Positions 53,928 through 63,723 of a stretch of DNA of 64,000 nucleotides are shown one piece after another. This DNA comes from Streptomyces sp. NBC_01304 (lineage in GTDB: Bacteria > Actinomycetota > Actinomycetes > Streptomycetales > Streptomycetaceae). Positions within the stretch are counted from its first letter, which is position 1, and every line of letters starts with the position of its first letter. The stretch covers positions 1,240,001 to 1,304,000 of the forward strand of contig NZ_CP109055.1 of NCBI RefSeq assembly GCF_035975855.1, in the 5' to 3' direction. The notes below the pieces were generated by a model, which was not told the DNA's origin, did no database searches, and saw only the letters and a list, made by a program, of their open reading frames with translations. The position numbers were made by a program, and so were the translations under genes.

Positions 53928-54140
53928 TCAGCGCCGACCCCGCGCCCCGTCGACCAGCGCCCGCAGCACCGCGAGCCGGTGGGCGCGCAGCCGATCACCG
54001 GCCCTGGTGCCGTCCCCCGATCGCAGCGCGCGGCGGGCCGCGTGGGCGGCGAGCACTGCGAGGATCAGCCGGACCAGGGCACTGCTGACGGCCACTCCGG
54101 CCACCGCCCAAGCTGCCGCGCCCATGTTGACGGTGAGCAT
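53928..54140 (-). CDS. Small membrane protein, unknown function
   Basis: 70 residues: one hydrophobic segment (WAVAGVAVSSALVRLILAVLAAHAA, about 10-34) followed by an Arg-rich tail (RRALRSGDGTRAGDRLRAHRL). GAAGGGG lies 9 nt before the ATG, which supports it as a real gene. No family recognised. It is oriented against the cytidylyltransferase and away from the next plus-strand gene. Confidence 0.55.
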   Translation of the reverse strand: MLTVNMGAAAWAVAGVAVSSALVRLILAVLAAHAARRALRSGDGTRAGDRLRAHRLAVLRALVDGARGRR

Positions 54141-54332
54141 CACCGGTCACCCCTTCGCTCGTCGCGAGACCATGGGCCACGGGTCTATCCCGGCATCCGG
54201 CGCTCGCGCGTCCCTCCAACTGCGCGGAACCGCCGACTTACGAGATGCCCCCTCGGGAAGGCCCCTGGAGAAGGCCCCACTCCGCACAGCTGCGGGGAGG
54301 TTGTGGCCGCCGCACGGGGGGACCATGGGCGG

Positions 54333-55226
54333 ATGGACGACATCGACGAGCCGCGCGTCCCCAAGGGGAAGAAGAGCCTGCCGTTCCCGTACAACCAGGA
54401 CCTGTCCACGGTTCTGCGCCACCTCAACCGCCGTACTCCCTGGGGACGCAGACAGCTGGCCAACAACAAGATCACGGCCGCGCTGCTCAGAGCCGGCATG
54501 CGGCTGCTGCACCGCCACCTCGGCCCCGGCGCCCGCTACCCCGTGACCAGTGAGCGGCTGCTGCTCGGTCCGCTCTCCCTGGGCAGCGTGGCCGACGAGT
54601 TCGCCCAGAACGATCCCCCCTTCGCGTGCGTCGGCCACGGCAAGTCGCTGTTGCGGGACCGCTGGCAGCCGTACTCGAACTTCGTCACGGACCTGATCAA
54701 CTTCGCGGTGTGGGAGGAGAATTACCGGCCGCAGTACCGGATCCGGCGCGCCGCCAACACCAAGGAGCTGGTGCACGGCAGCGACTTCGTGGGGGCCGTG
54801 CACGACATCGCGTACCAGACCACCGCCGAAGGCGTCGAGCTGCCGTCGGTCCGGCTCAGCCTCGCCCTCATGCCGACTGCCGACGGGGACGACGAGATCG
54901 GGCGGATCATCTCCGGCGTGTACGCGGACTACCTCGGCTCCTGGAAGGAGCTGTACGCCGCCGTCATCCGCGAGCGGGGACTGCGGCTGCGCGCGGGGCT
55001 GACCCTCGACGACCTGGCGAACGCGCTGTCCGTGGCCACGGACGGCACGATCATGCGGGCCATCGGCGACCCCGGTGCGGGCGTCGTCGACGACGCCCGG
55101 CGCCGCTCGCTGATGGGCACGGTCGCGCTGGCCGTGATCCACGCCTTTCTGGAGCCGGCCGAGGACGCGAGCGGGCTCACCCTGGAGCAGGCGGTGGCGG
55201 CGCGCTTCGACCGCCGCACACCATGA
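54333..55226 (+). CDS. Hypothetical protein with TetR-C-like helical end
   Basis: 297 residues, no family named. A basic N-terminus (RVPKGKKSLPFPYNQDLSTVLRHLNRR) is followed by a mixed middle. The helical C-terminus (LRLRAGLTLDDLANALSVATDGTIMRAIGD ... GTVALAVIHAFLEP) resembles the ligand domain of TetR proteins, without an evident HTH. No signal or membrane segment. ATG chosen at MDDIDEPR; the frame extends far upstream but overlaps the cytidylyltransferase region. Confidence 0.72.
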   Translation: MDDIDEPRVPKGKKSLPFPYNQDLSTVLRHLNRRTPWGRRQLANNKITAALLRAGMRLLHRHLGPGARYPVTSERLLLGPLSLGSVADEFAQNDPPFACVGHGKSLLRDRWQPYSNFVTDLINFAVWEENYRPQYRIRRAANTKELVHGSDFVGAVHDIAYQTTAEGVELPSVRLSLALMPTADGDDEIGRIISGVYADYLGSWKELYAAVIRERGLRLRAGLTLDDLANALSVATDGTIMRAIGDPGAGVVDDARRRSLMGTVALAVIHAFLEPAEDASGLTLEQAVAARFDRRTP

Positions 55227-55253
55227 ACCTCTCCGCGTCGTCGGGCCGGGGCC

Positions 55254-56342
55254 TCAACCGCCGGTCGGCTTGCGGTCCTTCGGGGTGAGCACGTCCACCG
55301 GCCCGCGGTCGCGCCGGCGCGGCCCCGACCAGGGGGCCGGGACGGCGTCGATGCGCAGGGCGAGGGCGTACACGATCGCCTCGTAGTTCACCCGCCAGCC
55401 GCGAAAGTGCGGCCACGCCTCCTCGGGGCCGCGCTCCATCGGAACCTCGCGCAGCCGCATCCGCTCGACGGCCTCCACGAACTCCGCATAGGTGAGGTCG
55501 ATCGGGCCGTCCGGGGACGGATCGGGGTCGTACGCGATGCCCTCCTCGCGCGCCAGGTCGCGCAGGCACGTGAAGCCCGCGCGCAGGGTGAGCCGGATCT
55601 GGGTCTGCGGGAGCGAGGGGTTGAGGGCCAGATGGAGCGCGCCCGCGTCGAGGACGGCGAGCAGGGCGATCAGCCAGCTCCGCTCCCAGCTGGGCGAGCG
55701 GAAGTGGATGAGGACCGGGTAGTTGGTGTGGCTCTCGCCGACCTCGGCGGACCAGCTCTCCCAGGCCCGGAAGATGCCGGGCAGGGCGTCCTCCAGGTCC
55801 ACCTGGGCGTGCCTGACCAGGAGTTGGGGCCCCCAGGCAGGTACCCCGCCACGGATCCGGAGCAGACTCACCTCGGCCTCGCGGCGCGCGTACGCGGCGT
55901 ACAGGGTGGGCAGATAGCCGATCTGCAGCCCGATCACGATGGGCCCGGTGGCCGCCGCGCAGAAGTCGACGACCGTCAGCTTGGTCCGCTCGTCGCTGGC
56001 GAAGCCCAGGGTGAACACCGACGAGCCGGCCTCCCGCAGCGCGGCGCTGAGCGGCAGTCGCGACGCGGCGAACTCCAGGAGCCCGTACCCGATCAGGAAC
56101 AGCCCCAGCCAGATCACCAGCAGGAGCAGGATGGAGATGGGGGCGGCCGGGGCAAGCACCCGGTCCTTGAGCCGTTCGCTGGGCATCCGGTCGGCGAGGA
56201 ACTGGTAGCAGCCGCGCACCAGGGCCCGCACCGTGCGCGGCAGCCAGGTGCGCAGGGCGCGCGGGGTGACCAGGGTCTGGGTCACCGACACGAAGGTGGC
56301 CAGGACGACCGCGAGGCCCGCGATCCCAGCGAACAGCCGCAC
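55254..56342 (-). CDS. Ion-channel-like membrane protein
   Basis: 362 residues from a GTG with GAGAGG upstream; a longer ATG frame adds 22 unlikely residues. Helix 1 (LFAGIAGLAVVLATFVSVTQTLV), a second pair (ISILLLLVIWLGLFLIGYGLLEF) and a pore-like stretch SSVFTLGFASDE followed by a further helix (FCAAATGPIVIGLQIGYLPTLY) recall a two-helix channel. The filter reads TLGFA rather than TVGYG. The C-terminal 200 residues are cytoplasmic. Channel activity is inference. Confidence 0.7.
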   Translation of the reverse strand: MRLFAGIAGLAVVLATFVSVTQTLVTPRALRTWLPRTVRALVRGCYQFLADRMPSERLKDRVLAPAAPISILLLLVIWLGLFLIGYGLLEFAASRLPLSAALREAGSSVFTLGFASDERTKLTVVDFCAAATGPIVIGLQIGYLPTLYAAYARREAEVSLLRIRGGVPAWGPQLLVRHAQVDLEDALPGIFRAWESWSAEVGESHTNYPVLIHFRSPSWERSWLIALLAVLDAGALHLALNPSLPQTQIRLTLRAGFTCLRDLAREEGIAYDPDPSPDGPIDLTYAEFVEAVERMRLREVPMERGPEEAWPHFRGWRVNYEAIVYALALRIDAVPAPWSGPRRRDRGPVDVLTPKDRKPTGG

Positions 56343-56483
56343 GCCGCACCCTCTCGTCGTCGCCGGTGTCGCCGGTGCCCGTTCGCCTCCGGCTCCTGGG
56401 ACGAGCAAGCCATGGACGCGGGTCGGCCGCCAATCGGGGGCGGCCTCGCGGCGTAGTCGCGGCCGCGAAGGGTGGGGGTGCGC

Positions 56484-58055
56484 TTACGACGACGGCGCGG
56501 CGAATTCCGTGGTCACGAAGGAGGCCCGGTCGCGGGACGTCGTGCCCTCAGTGATCCACCAGTACGTGGGGTACTCCCCGTAGAGGGCGAACAGGCCGTC
56601 CGGCGCCCAGTGCAGGATGAGCTCATCCTTGCCGTCGGCGTCGAAGTCGGCGGCCCCGGCCGGGCGGGCGTGCCGGGTGCGGGCGGGCGTCTTCTTGCCG
56701 TCCACCTTCGCGGGGCCCTCGCGCAGCACCTGGGTACGCCGGTCACCGTCGCCGCCGGTGTCGGTGTCGGTGTCGGTGTCGGTATCGGTGTCGGTATCGG
56801 TGTCGGAGTCGGTATCGGTGTCGGTATCGGTGTCGGTGTCGGTGTCGATCAGGGTGGCTCCTTCGTACGTGGCCACCAGGAGGCCGTCGCGGCCGTCGCC
56901 GTCCGGGTCGGCGGCCACGAAGCCGCCGGGCCCGTAGTCGTTGGCCGCGCCCTTGGGCGGCTCGGGCAGCCGGTGGCTGACCGGGGTGCCGCCCTTTCCC
57001 GGGTAGACGGCGAGCGAGCCGTTGATGTCGGCGGGCTCCGTCTCGTAGCCGGGCTCGTCGTTGCGGCTGCCGCTGTCCCCGACGGCCACGTCGCGCAGCC
57101 CGTCGCCGTCGAAGTCGCCGAAGGCGTGGGCGTTCCCGGCTCGCAGCCGTTGGCCGTTCGGGGACAGGCCGCTCCCGCGATGGGCCCGGTAGAGGGTGTT
57201 GCCGTCCTGTCCGCCGTCGCCGTCGTCGTGGACAAGCAGAGAGGTCGGCCGTGGTGTGCCGGTCGGGTCGATGTCGTCGACCACCAGGCTCTGGTGATTC
57301 TCGACGGGCAGCGTGGCGTCGCTGCGCGCCGGCGCGCCGGACCGGCTGAACGGGCCGTACAGGACCATCAGGGACGACTCGTTCGCCGCGATTCCGGCGA
57401 GGTCGTGGTGCCCGTCGCCGTCGAAGTCGCCGCGCACCAGCTGGGTCAGGCCCAGCTTCGCCACGGCCGGCGGCAAGGGCACCGGGGTCGCCCGGCCGGC
57501 CTTTCCGGGCCCGTCGGGTCCGCCCCAGACCACGTACGGGAGGGAGCGGGGGGCCACCATGTTCGCGTCCTCGATCCGCTCGCCCGCGACCGTCGTGACG
57601 AAGTCGGGGAAGCCGTCGCCGTCGAGGTCGGCGACGGTCACCTGGCGGGTGTTGAGGTGGTCGGGCCCGCCCGTGCCCTGCTCCTCCCGGGGCAGCCTCA
57701 GGTCGCCTCGCCCGTAGACGGTGCGGGTCGCGGGGTCGAGGCCCTTGGCCGAGCCGTGGACCACGGCGAGGCGCTCGTCGCGGGGTACGGACTTCTCCGG
57801 GTCGCAGCCTCCCGCGCAGGCCGGGACGACGAGATCGCGGTGTCCGTCGCCGTTGATGTCGTCGGGGTCCTTCGAGCCCTTGCCGGGGACCGGTGCCCGG
57901 CTCTCGGCGGGCGCGCTGGGCACCCCAGCCGAGGCACGGTCGTCCGACGGCGAGGGTGTGCCGCCCGCGTTGCCGCTGCCGCATCCGGCGAGCACCGCGA
58001 GCGTCAGGCACAGGGCGCCGGCAGTGCGGGCGGGGGCGGCGGCACGAGGTGTCAT
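56484..58055 (-). CDS. FG-GAP/VCBS-repeat lipoprotein with an Asp-Thr dipeptide tract
   Basis: 523 residues. A signal peptide ends in lipobox LAVLAGC, followed by a Ser/Pro/Ala linker. The body has FG-GAP calcium-binding beta-propeller repeats with DxDGDG loops (DINGDGHRDLVV, DLDGDGFPDFVT, DFDGDGHHDLAG, DFDGDGLRDVAV, DPDGDGRDGLLV, DFDADGKDELIL). Between the last two blades is a tract of about 17 Asp-Thr or Asp-Ser dipeptides coded by a 6-bp microsatellite. Cell-surface protein of integrin-alpha-like type. ATG with GAGGG upstream. Confidence 0.85.
   Translation of the reverse strand: MTPRAAAPARTAGALCLTLAVLAGCGSGNAGGTPSPSDDRASAGVPSAPAESRAPVPGKGSKDPDDINGDGHRDLVVPACAGGCDPEKSVPRDERLAVVHGSAKGLDPATRTVYGRGDLRLPREEQGTGGPDHLNTRQVTVADLDGDGFPDFVTTVAGERIEDANMVAPRSLPYVVWGGPDGPGKAGRATPVPLPPAVAKLGLTQLVRGDFDGDGHHDLAGIAANESSLMVLYGPFSRSGAPARSDATLPVENHQSLVVDDIDPTGTPRPTSLLVHDDGDGGQDGNTLYRAHRGSGLSPNGQRLRAGNAHAFGDFDGDGLRDVAVGDSGSRNDEPGYETEPADINGSLAVYPGKGGTPVSHRLPEPPKGAANDYGPGGFVAADPDGDGRDGLLVATYEGATLIDTDTDTDTDTDTDSDTDTDTDTDTDTDTDTGGDGDRRTQVLREGPAKVDGKKTPARTRHARPAGAADFDADGKDELILHWAPDGLFALYGEYPTYWWITEGTTSRDRASFVTTEFAAPSS
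56757..56849. repeat. 6-bp microsatellite (GGTGTC / GGTATC) inside the FG-GAP gene
   Basis: About 15 tandem hexamers, mostly GGTGTC with interspersed GGTATC and one GGAGTC. On the coding strand they read GAYACC and give Asp-Thr dipeptides. Length changes would stay in frame because the unit is 6 bp. Confidence 0.88.
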
Positions 58056-58310
58056 GTCCGCCACCCTCACACCCGTGCCGCTGTGGGCTCCAGCGTCCGG
58101 GGAGGACTGTTGCGCAGTCGTGGAGCAGGGCCGTTCGACCCGCCTCCCACCAGGACCTTTGTCGCATTTACAGTACGCGTGACGTTTTCATCCTGTTCGT
58201 TACATTCTCTACGGCTTATCCAAATATGACGCCCGTAGCTTCGTTGTTGTCGCCACCGCTCGGGACGCGACCGAACCCCCCGCAGCCCTGCCACAAGGAA
58301 GTCTTCGATC
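58056..58310. promoter_or_regulatory. Divergent intergenic region of two surface-protein genes
   Basis: About 255 bp between the FG-GAP lipoprotein and the repeat surface protein. The segment 58160-58240 is clearly AT-richer than the surroundings (ACGTTTTCATCCTGTTCG, TATCCAAATATGACG), so both promoters are likely there. I cannot assign boxes reliably. Confidence 0.4.
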
Positions 58311-59906
58311 ATGCGCGTCACCTGCCGTACGCTCCGCTCCTCGGTCATCGCCGCCGGCGTCGTCGCCGGTCTCTCCCTCTCCACCACGGCCGCCTTCGCC
58401 GACACTCCCGCCGCCCCGGACTCCGGCCAGGAGCAGGTCCGGCCCGGCACGGACAACCAGGGCCAGGACCAGGACCAGGTCCTGCCGGGTGGCGACGAGC
58501 AGTCCAAGGAGCCCAAGAAGGACGAGGGCGACCAGACGCCGAAGCCGGGCGGCGACGAGTGGAAGTCCCTCGGTGCGCGGCAGCTGGCCGGTGGCATCAC
58601 CGCCGACGTCCGCGTGAAGGCGTCCGCGAACTCCGCCGCGGCCACCCTTGCCAAGGGCGGGCAGCAGCTCGGCACCCTGGAGGCCTCGGGCTCGCCCGCC
58701 TCCAAGGTCGTGGACGGCTACACGGTCACGCTCAGCCCCTCCGGGGACGTGTCCGCCCAGAAGAACAACACGGGCGTGCCCGGCGGCTGGGAGGACAAGG
58801 GCACCCAGGACCTCGGCGACGGCTGGTCGGCGGCCGTCCAGGTGAACGCCTCGGCCCGGTCCGCGAAGGCGGACATCGCCCTCGACGGGTCGGTCCAGGG
58901 CGCGCTCAAGGCCGAGGGCAAGTCCGCCTCGACCAAGATCAACGACATCACCTTCACGCTGACCACCGACGGGTCCGTGTCGAAGAAGAACGACGAGACC
59001 CCGAAGCCGGACCAGCGCGACTTCGTACGCGAGTACACGAACCTCGGCGGCAGCGGCTTCGACGCCAAGGTCTACAAGACCAAGGCCGGCTTCGAGGCGG
59101 ACATGTTCGCCAAGGACCCGTCCTCCGGCCGCTACGTCCAGTGGGACACCCTGAAGCAGTCCGGCGACAAGCCCGCCACCGGGCAGCACAACGGCGCCCA
59201 CTTCGCGCTCGACGCCGACGGCACCATGAAGGGCTGGGTCGACTCCGACCCGGTCGTCCCGGGCGGCTGGGAGTCCAAGGGCACCCAGGACCTCGGCAGC
59301 GGCTGGTCGGCCAACGTCCAGCTGAACGCCTCGGCCCGGATCGCCAAGGCCCAGATATCCCTGAACAACGCGGCCAAGGGCTCGCTGCAGACCGAGCCCG
59401 GCAAGTCCGCCTCCAAGGTGATCGACGGCTGTACGTTCACGCTGAACTCCGACGGCTCGATCACCAAGAAGAAGAACGAGACGCCCAAGCCCGGCCGTAC
59501 CTTCGTACGCGAGTACACGAACCTCGGCGGCAGCGGCTTCGACGCCAAGGTCTACAAGACCAAGGCCGGCTTCGAGGCCGACCTGATCGGCAAGGCCACG
59601 GACTCGGGGAACCTGGTCGTCTGGGACACCCTCAAGCAGTCCGGCAAGCAGCCCGCGTACGGGCAGCACAACGGCGCCCACTTCGTCCTCAACCCCGACG
59701 GCACCATGAAGGGCTGGGTCGAGGGCAGCACCGACGGCGGCAAGAAGGACCGGATCGTCCCGAAGGGCGGGGTCAAGGCCGGTTCCGAGGGCGCCACGGC
59801 CGAGCCCGACGAGACCGCGCTGATCGCCGCCGGCGGCAGCATGGCGGCGGCCGGTGCCGCGGCGCTCGGCTTCGCGATGCTGCGTCGCGGCCGCAAGAAC
59901 GACTGA
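58311..59906 (+). CDS. Secreted, membrane-anchored surface protein with duplicated modules
   Basis: 531 residues. Signal peptide to about AFADTP (residue 31), then a Gln/Gly/Asp-rich linker. Two kinds of module alternate: a beta-rich unit (GGWEDKGTQDLGDGWSAAVQVNASARSAKADI, repeated as GGWESKGTQDLGSGWSANVQLNASARIAKAQI) and a second unit (FVREYTNLGGSGFDAKVYKT, twice). One membrane helix (TALIAAGGSMAAAGAAALGFAML) and RRGRKND close the protein: a sortase-like tail without an obvious LPXTG. No known family. Two 78-bp segments are identical at DNA level. Confidence 0.8.
   Translation: MRVTCRTLRSSVIAAGVVAGLSLSTTAAFADTPAAPDSGQEQVRPGTDNQGQDQDQVLPGGDEQSKEPKKDEGDQTPKPGGDEWKSLGARQLAGGITADVRVKASANSAAATLAKGGQQLGTLEASGSPASKVVDGYTVTLSPSGDVSAQKNNTGVPGGWEDKGTQDLGDGWSAAVQVNASARSAKADIALDGSVQGALKAEGKSASTKINDITFTLTTDGSVSKKNDETPKPDQRDFVREYTNLGGSGFDAKVYKTKAGFEADMFAKDPSSGRYVQWDTLKQSGDKPATGQHNGAHFALDADGTMKGWVDSDPVVPGGWESKGTQDLGSGWSANVQLNASARIAKAQISLNNAAKGSLQTEPGKSASKVIDGCTFTLNSDGSITKKKNETPKPGRTFVREYTNLGGSGFDAKVYKTKAGFEADLIGKATDSGNLVVWDTLKQSGKQPAYGQHNGAHFVLNPDGTMKGWVEGSTDGGKKDRIVPKGGVKAGSEGATAEPDETALIAAGGSMAAAGAAALGFAMLRRGRKND
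59021..59098. repeat. 78-bp direct repeat, copy 1 (copy 2 at 59501-59578)
   Basis: The two 78-bp segments, 480 bp (160 codons) apart, are identical base for base, while the sequence between and after them has diverged. They encode FVREYTNLGGSGFDAKVYKT and the following six residues. Confidence 0.9.
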
Positions 59907-59995
59907 CCCCGGTCACCTTCCCGTGAGGGGCGGCTCCCGCAAGGGCGCCGCCCCTCACGGCGGGGCCGCCCACAGACTGAGGCAGGATCGACGCC

Positions 59996-60451
59996 ATGGG
60001 ACACCCTCACCTGCCGACCACCGAGGCCACCGTCACCGCGATCCGCGCGGTCGCGGACGAGTACGGCCGGGCCATGACGGTCACCGACGACATCGGCGCG
60101 GACCGGACGACCCGTCGCACCTCCGCCGGGGTCTTCACGGTCCTCGACCCGGACGGTTCGCTGCCGCACGAGGCGTTCGTCGAGCTGGCCGGATCGCCCG
60201 CCGTGACCGTGCGGGTCTTCCCCGAGGACGATGCGAAGATCACGGTCGACGAGGTGGAGTTCCACGACGTCCCACGGGACGCGGTACCCGTCTTCCTGCG
60301 CTCGGTCTACGGCGGACTGACGTACGTGAAGGGCAGGTTCTTCCCGCCCGGCTACTGGCTGATCGTGCCGCTGCCCGGCGACGAGACGTACAAGGAACTC
60401 GTCCTCCACAACACGCTGAGCCCCTGGCTGTCGCGGAGCTTTCGCGGCTAG
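59996..60451 (+). CDS. Hypothetical cytoplasmic protein whose stop codon lies in a MITE
   Basis: 151 residues, no family recognised with confidence. Mixed alpha/beta, no signal peptide (HLPTTEATVTAIRAVADEYG ... FTVLDPDGSLPHEAFVELAG ... YVKGRFFPPGYWLIVPLPGDE). The final TAG is the TAG of the CTAG at the left tip of MITE copy B, so the original C-terminus may have been different. Confidence 0.72.
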   Translation: MGHPHLPTTEATVTAIRAVADEYGRAMTVTDDIGADRTTRRTSAGVFTVLDPDGSLPHEAFVELAGSPAVTVRVFPEDDAKITVDEVEFHDVPRDAVPVFLRSVYGGLTYVKGRFFPPGYWLIVPLPGDETYKELVLHNTLSPWLSRSFRG

Positions 60452-60587
60452 GGCGTGTGTCGGCAGTCCCTCCGTCCGCCCGGAGGCCGGGCCCTGCCCC
60501 CGCTGCGGAGCAGCTGATGTCTCGCGGTGCGACGAGCGTGCGTGCCGGGCGTCGCGGGGCAGGAGGGGCTTCCGACACACGCCCCAG
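60448..60587. mobile_element. MITE copy B, about 140 bp
   Basis: Terminal inverted repeats of 23 bp (left CTAGGGCGTGTGTCGGCAGT; the right end matches its inverse at 20 of 23) with interior blocks shared with copy A (CCGTCCGCCCGGAGG, GTGCCGGGCGTCGCGGGGCA). It has about 35 bp of extra interior (around CGCTGCGGAGCAGCTGATGT). No coding capacity. It separates the preceding gene from the ubiquitin-fusion gene. Confidence 0.75.
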
Positions 60588-60669
60588 GGCCCGCGCACAA
60601 GGAGTGAATCTCGCCGACGGATTCGCTTTCAACTACGCGCGGCAAAACATGACATAAGCCACTTTTTGA

Positions 60670-61671
<1,002 letters not shown>

Positions 61672-61969
61672 TCTCCCCAGCGGCAAAGGCGTCATGTGGC
61701 CGGTCGTGCTCTGCGCGGCCGGCCACTCGGCTGCGCGGACGAACCGCCCGCCGACGGGGCCCGGCAGCTCGTGCGCGCCGAACCGAGGCCACCGGGCCGC
61801 CCCGGGGCGGGAGTTGAGCGCCACCCGACGGCCCGGGAGCAGAGGCTCTGAGCCTCATCCGGCCAGGGTGGCGGCAGGGGGCGCCGACCGCGTATGTACG
61901 TCCCGGCCATGGGCAGGAATCCACCGAAGATCGCGGCGCGACCGCCTCCGACGAGAACAGGATCCGCAC

Positions 61970-62830
61970 ATGTCCTACCTCCCCGAGCCCTCCGGCTGGA
62001 CCTTCACCGACGATCGCGGCCATGTGGTCGCGGCATTACGACGCCCCGCGCGGGTCGTCGCCTACATACAGGCGGGCGCGGCCCTCGCGGACCTGGGTGT
62101 GCCGCCCATCGGCGTCTTCGGCTCCGCGCACGACCGGGCCGACGCCCCCGACCCGGTCAAGGCGGGCCCGCTCGCCGAGTCGGGCGTGACGTACTACGGC
62201 GCGGGCGAGGGCCTCGATCTGGATGCCGTCCTGGCCGACCGGCCCGACCTCGTGGTGGGCGTGAGCCATGCGGCCGGGCAGGTCTACGGCATCCCCGTAC
62301 CGGCCACCAAGTACCTGGAGGAACAGGTCCCCCTGGCCGTGCTCGACGTGGGCCAGGCGCATCCGCTCGCGCGGGTCCGCGGCCGCTTCGGCGAGCTTGC
62401 CCGCGCGCTGGGCGCACCGGACTCCCCCGCCGCCGATGCCGAACTCGCCGCCGCCGAGCGGAGGTTGACGGACGCCGCGGCCACATCCGCGTACCGCCGT
62501 GTCCTCGCCCTGTCCCCGGCAGACGGTCGGACCGTGCACCTGGCCCGCCCGCACACCTGGCCGGACCTCGCCGACCTCACGAGGCTGGGCCTGCCCCTGG
62601 TCGAGCCACCGCAGGCGGGCGGCATCAACTGGTCCACCACCGCCTGGCAGGAGGCGGCTGCCCTGGAGCCGGACCTCGTCCTCGTCGACGCCCGCGCCCA
62701 TGCGGCGCCGCTCGGTGACCACCTGCGACACGGCATCCCGGCCGTCCCCTGGAACCCGGAGCCCGCGCCCAGCGCCCGGGCCCACGCACGGTTCCTGGAC
62801 GTGGTGGCCCGGGCAGTGCGAGGCAGCTGA
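61970..62830 (+). CDS. Siderophore/B12 binding-protein-like protein without signal peptide
   Basis: 286 residues with the class III binding-protein layout (FecB/BtuF): lobe 1 RVVAYIQAGAALADLGVPPIGVFGSA, a spanning helix (ARVRGRFGELARALGA), lobe 2 ADGRTVHLARPHTWPDLADLTRLGLPLVEP. There is neither a signal peptide nor a lipobox; the N-terminus is MSYLPEPSGWTFTDDRG. It may therefore bind its ligand in the cytoplasm, or the true start may be missed. AGGA lies upstream of the ATG. Confidence 0.78.
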   Translation: MSYLPEPSGWTFTDDRGHVVAALRRPARVVAYIQAGAALADLGVPPIGVFGSAHDRADAPDPVKAGPLAESGVTYYGAGEGLDLDAVLADRPDLVVGVSHAAGQVYGIPVPATKYLEEQVPLAVLDVGQAHPLARVRGRFGELARALGAPDSPAADAELAAAERRLTDAAATSAYRRVLALSPADGRTVHLARPHTWPDLADLTRLGLPLVEPPQAGGINWSTTAWQEAAALEPDLVLVDARAHAAPLGDHLRHGIPAVPWNPEPAPSARAHARFLDVVARAVRGS

Positions 62831-62909
62831 ACCCGGGCGGCACGAGGCAGCTGAGGCAGGGGACGCCGACGGCCTGCCTTCCGCCAACACCCCCTGCCCG
62901 CCCGCCGGT

Positions 62910-63680
62910 TCAGACGGCGGACCAGCCGCCGTCCACCGGCAGCACGACCCCGTTGATGTTGCTCGCCGCCTCGGAGGCCAGGAACACGATCGCGGCGGCC
63001 TGCGTCTGTGCCGCTGCCGGCTCCCCGACGTTGCCCATGTAGGGGAACAGCGCCTGTGGGCCGGGCGCCTCGGCGTCGATGTTCAGCTCGATGTTGGTGA
63101 TCGTGCCGCCGGGGGCGACGGCGTTCGTACGGATGCCCTTGTTGCGGTACGTCACCGCGAGGGACTTGGCCAGGCCCGCGATGCCGTGCTTGGCCGCGGT
63201 GTAGGCGGCTCCGGCGGCGCTGCCGCGCAAGGACGCCTCGGAGGCGGTGAACACGATGGCGCCGCGGCCGACTTCCAGCATGTGCGGCAGGGCGGCCCGG
63301 GTCAGCAGGAACGGCGCGGTGAGGTTGATCCGGATCACCCGCTCCCACTCGGCGTCGGTGACCTCGGCGGCGGCCGACATGGTGTCCATGATCCCGGCGT
63401 TGTTGACCAGTACGTCGATGCCGCCGAAGGTCTTCACGGCCGTACGCACCACGTCGTCGACCACGGCCTGTTCGCCGAGGTCGCCGACGACCGCGAGGGC
63501 CGTGCCGCCCGCGGCCTCGATCTCGGCGATGACCTGTGCGGCGCGTTCGGCGTTCAGGTCGGCGATAACCACCTTGGCGCCGCGCGCGGCGAAGGCGAGC
63601 GCGGCGGCCCGGCCGATGCCGGAGCCGGATCCGGTGACGATGACGCTCCGGTCGGCGAAGTCACCCTGGACTGTGCTCAT
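62910..63680 (-). CDS. Short-chain dehydrogenase/reductase
   Basis: 256 residues, classical SDR. Cofactor motif TGSGSGIGRAAALAF with Asp at the end of strand 2 (VVIADLN, NAD preference), NNAG motif (VLVNNAGIMD), active site Ser...YTAAKHG, and C-terminal NGVVLPVDGGWSA. Substrate unknown. It lies 43 bp before the MFS gene's stop on the same strand, and the two may form one operon. Confidence 0.92.
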   Translation of the reverse strand: MSTVQGDFADRSVIVTGSGSGIGRAAALAFAARGAKVVIADLNAERAAQVIAEIEAAGGTALAVVGDLGEQAVVDDVVRTAVKTFGGIDVLVNNAGIMDTMSAAAEVTDAEWERVIRINLTAPFLLTRAALPHMLEVGRGAIVFTASEASLRGSAAGAAYTAAKHGIAGLAKSLAVTYRNKGIRTNAVAPGGTITNIELNIDAEAPGPQALFPYMGNVGEPAAAQTQAAAIVFLASEAASNINGVVLPVDGGWSAV

Positions 63681-63723
63681 GTGGGGCCTGCTCTCTGCGG
63701 TCTGCGGCGAGTGGGGCGGGGCG

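Noticed and set aside
53928..54140. Dismissing the 70-residue membrane ORF as noise
   Set aside because: Kept as a low-confidence gene because of its well-placed GAAGGGG box and clean hydrophobic segment.
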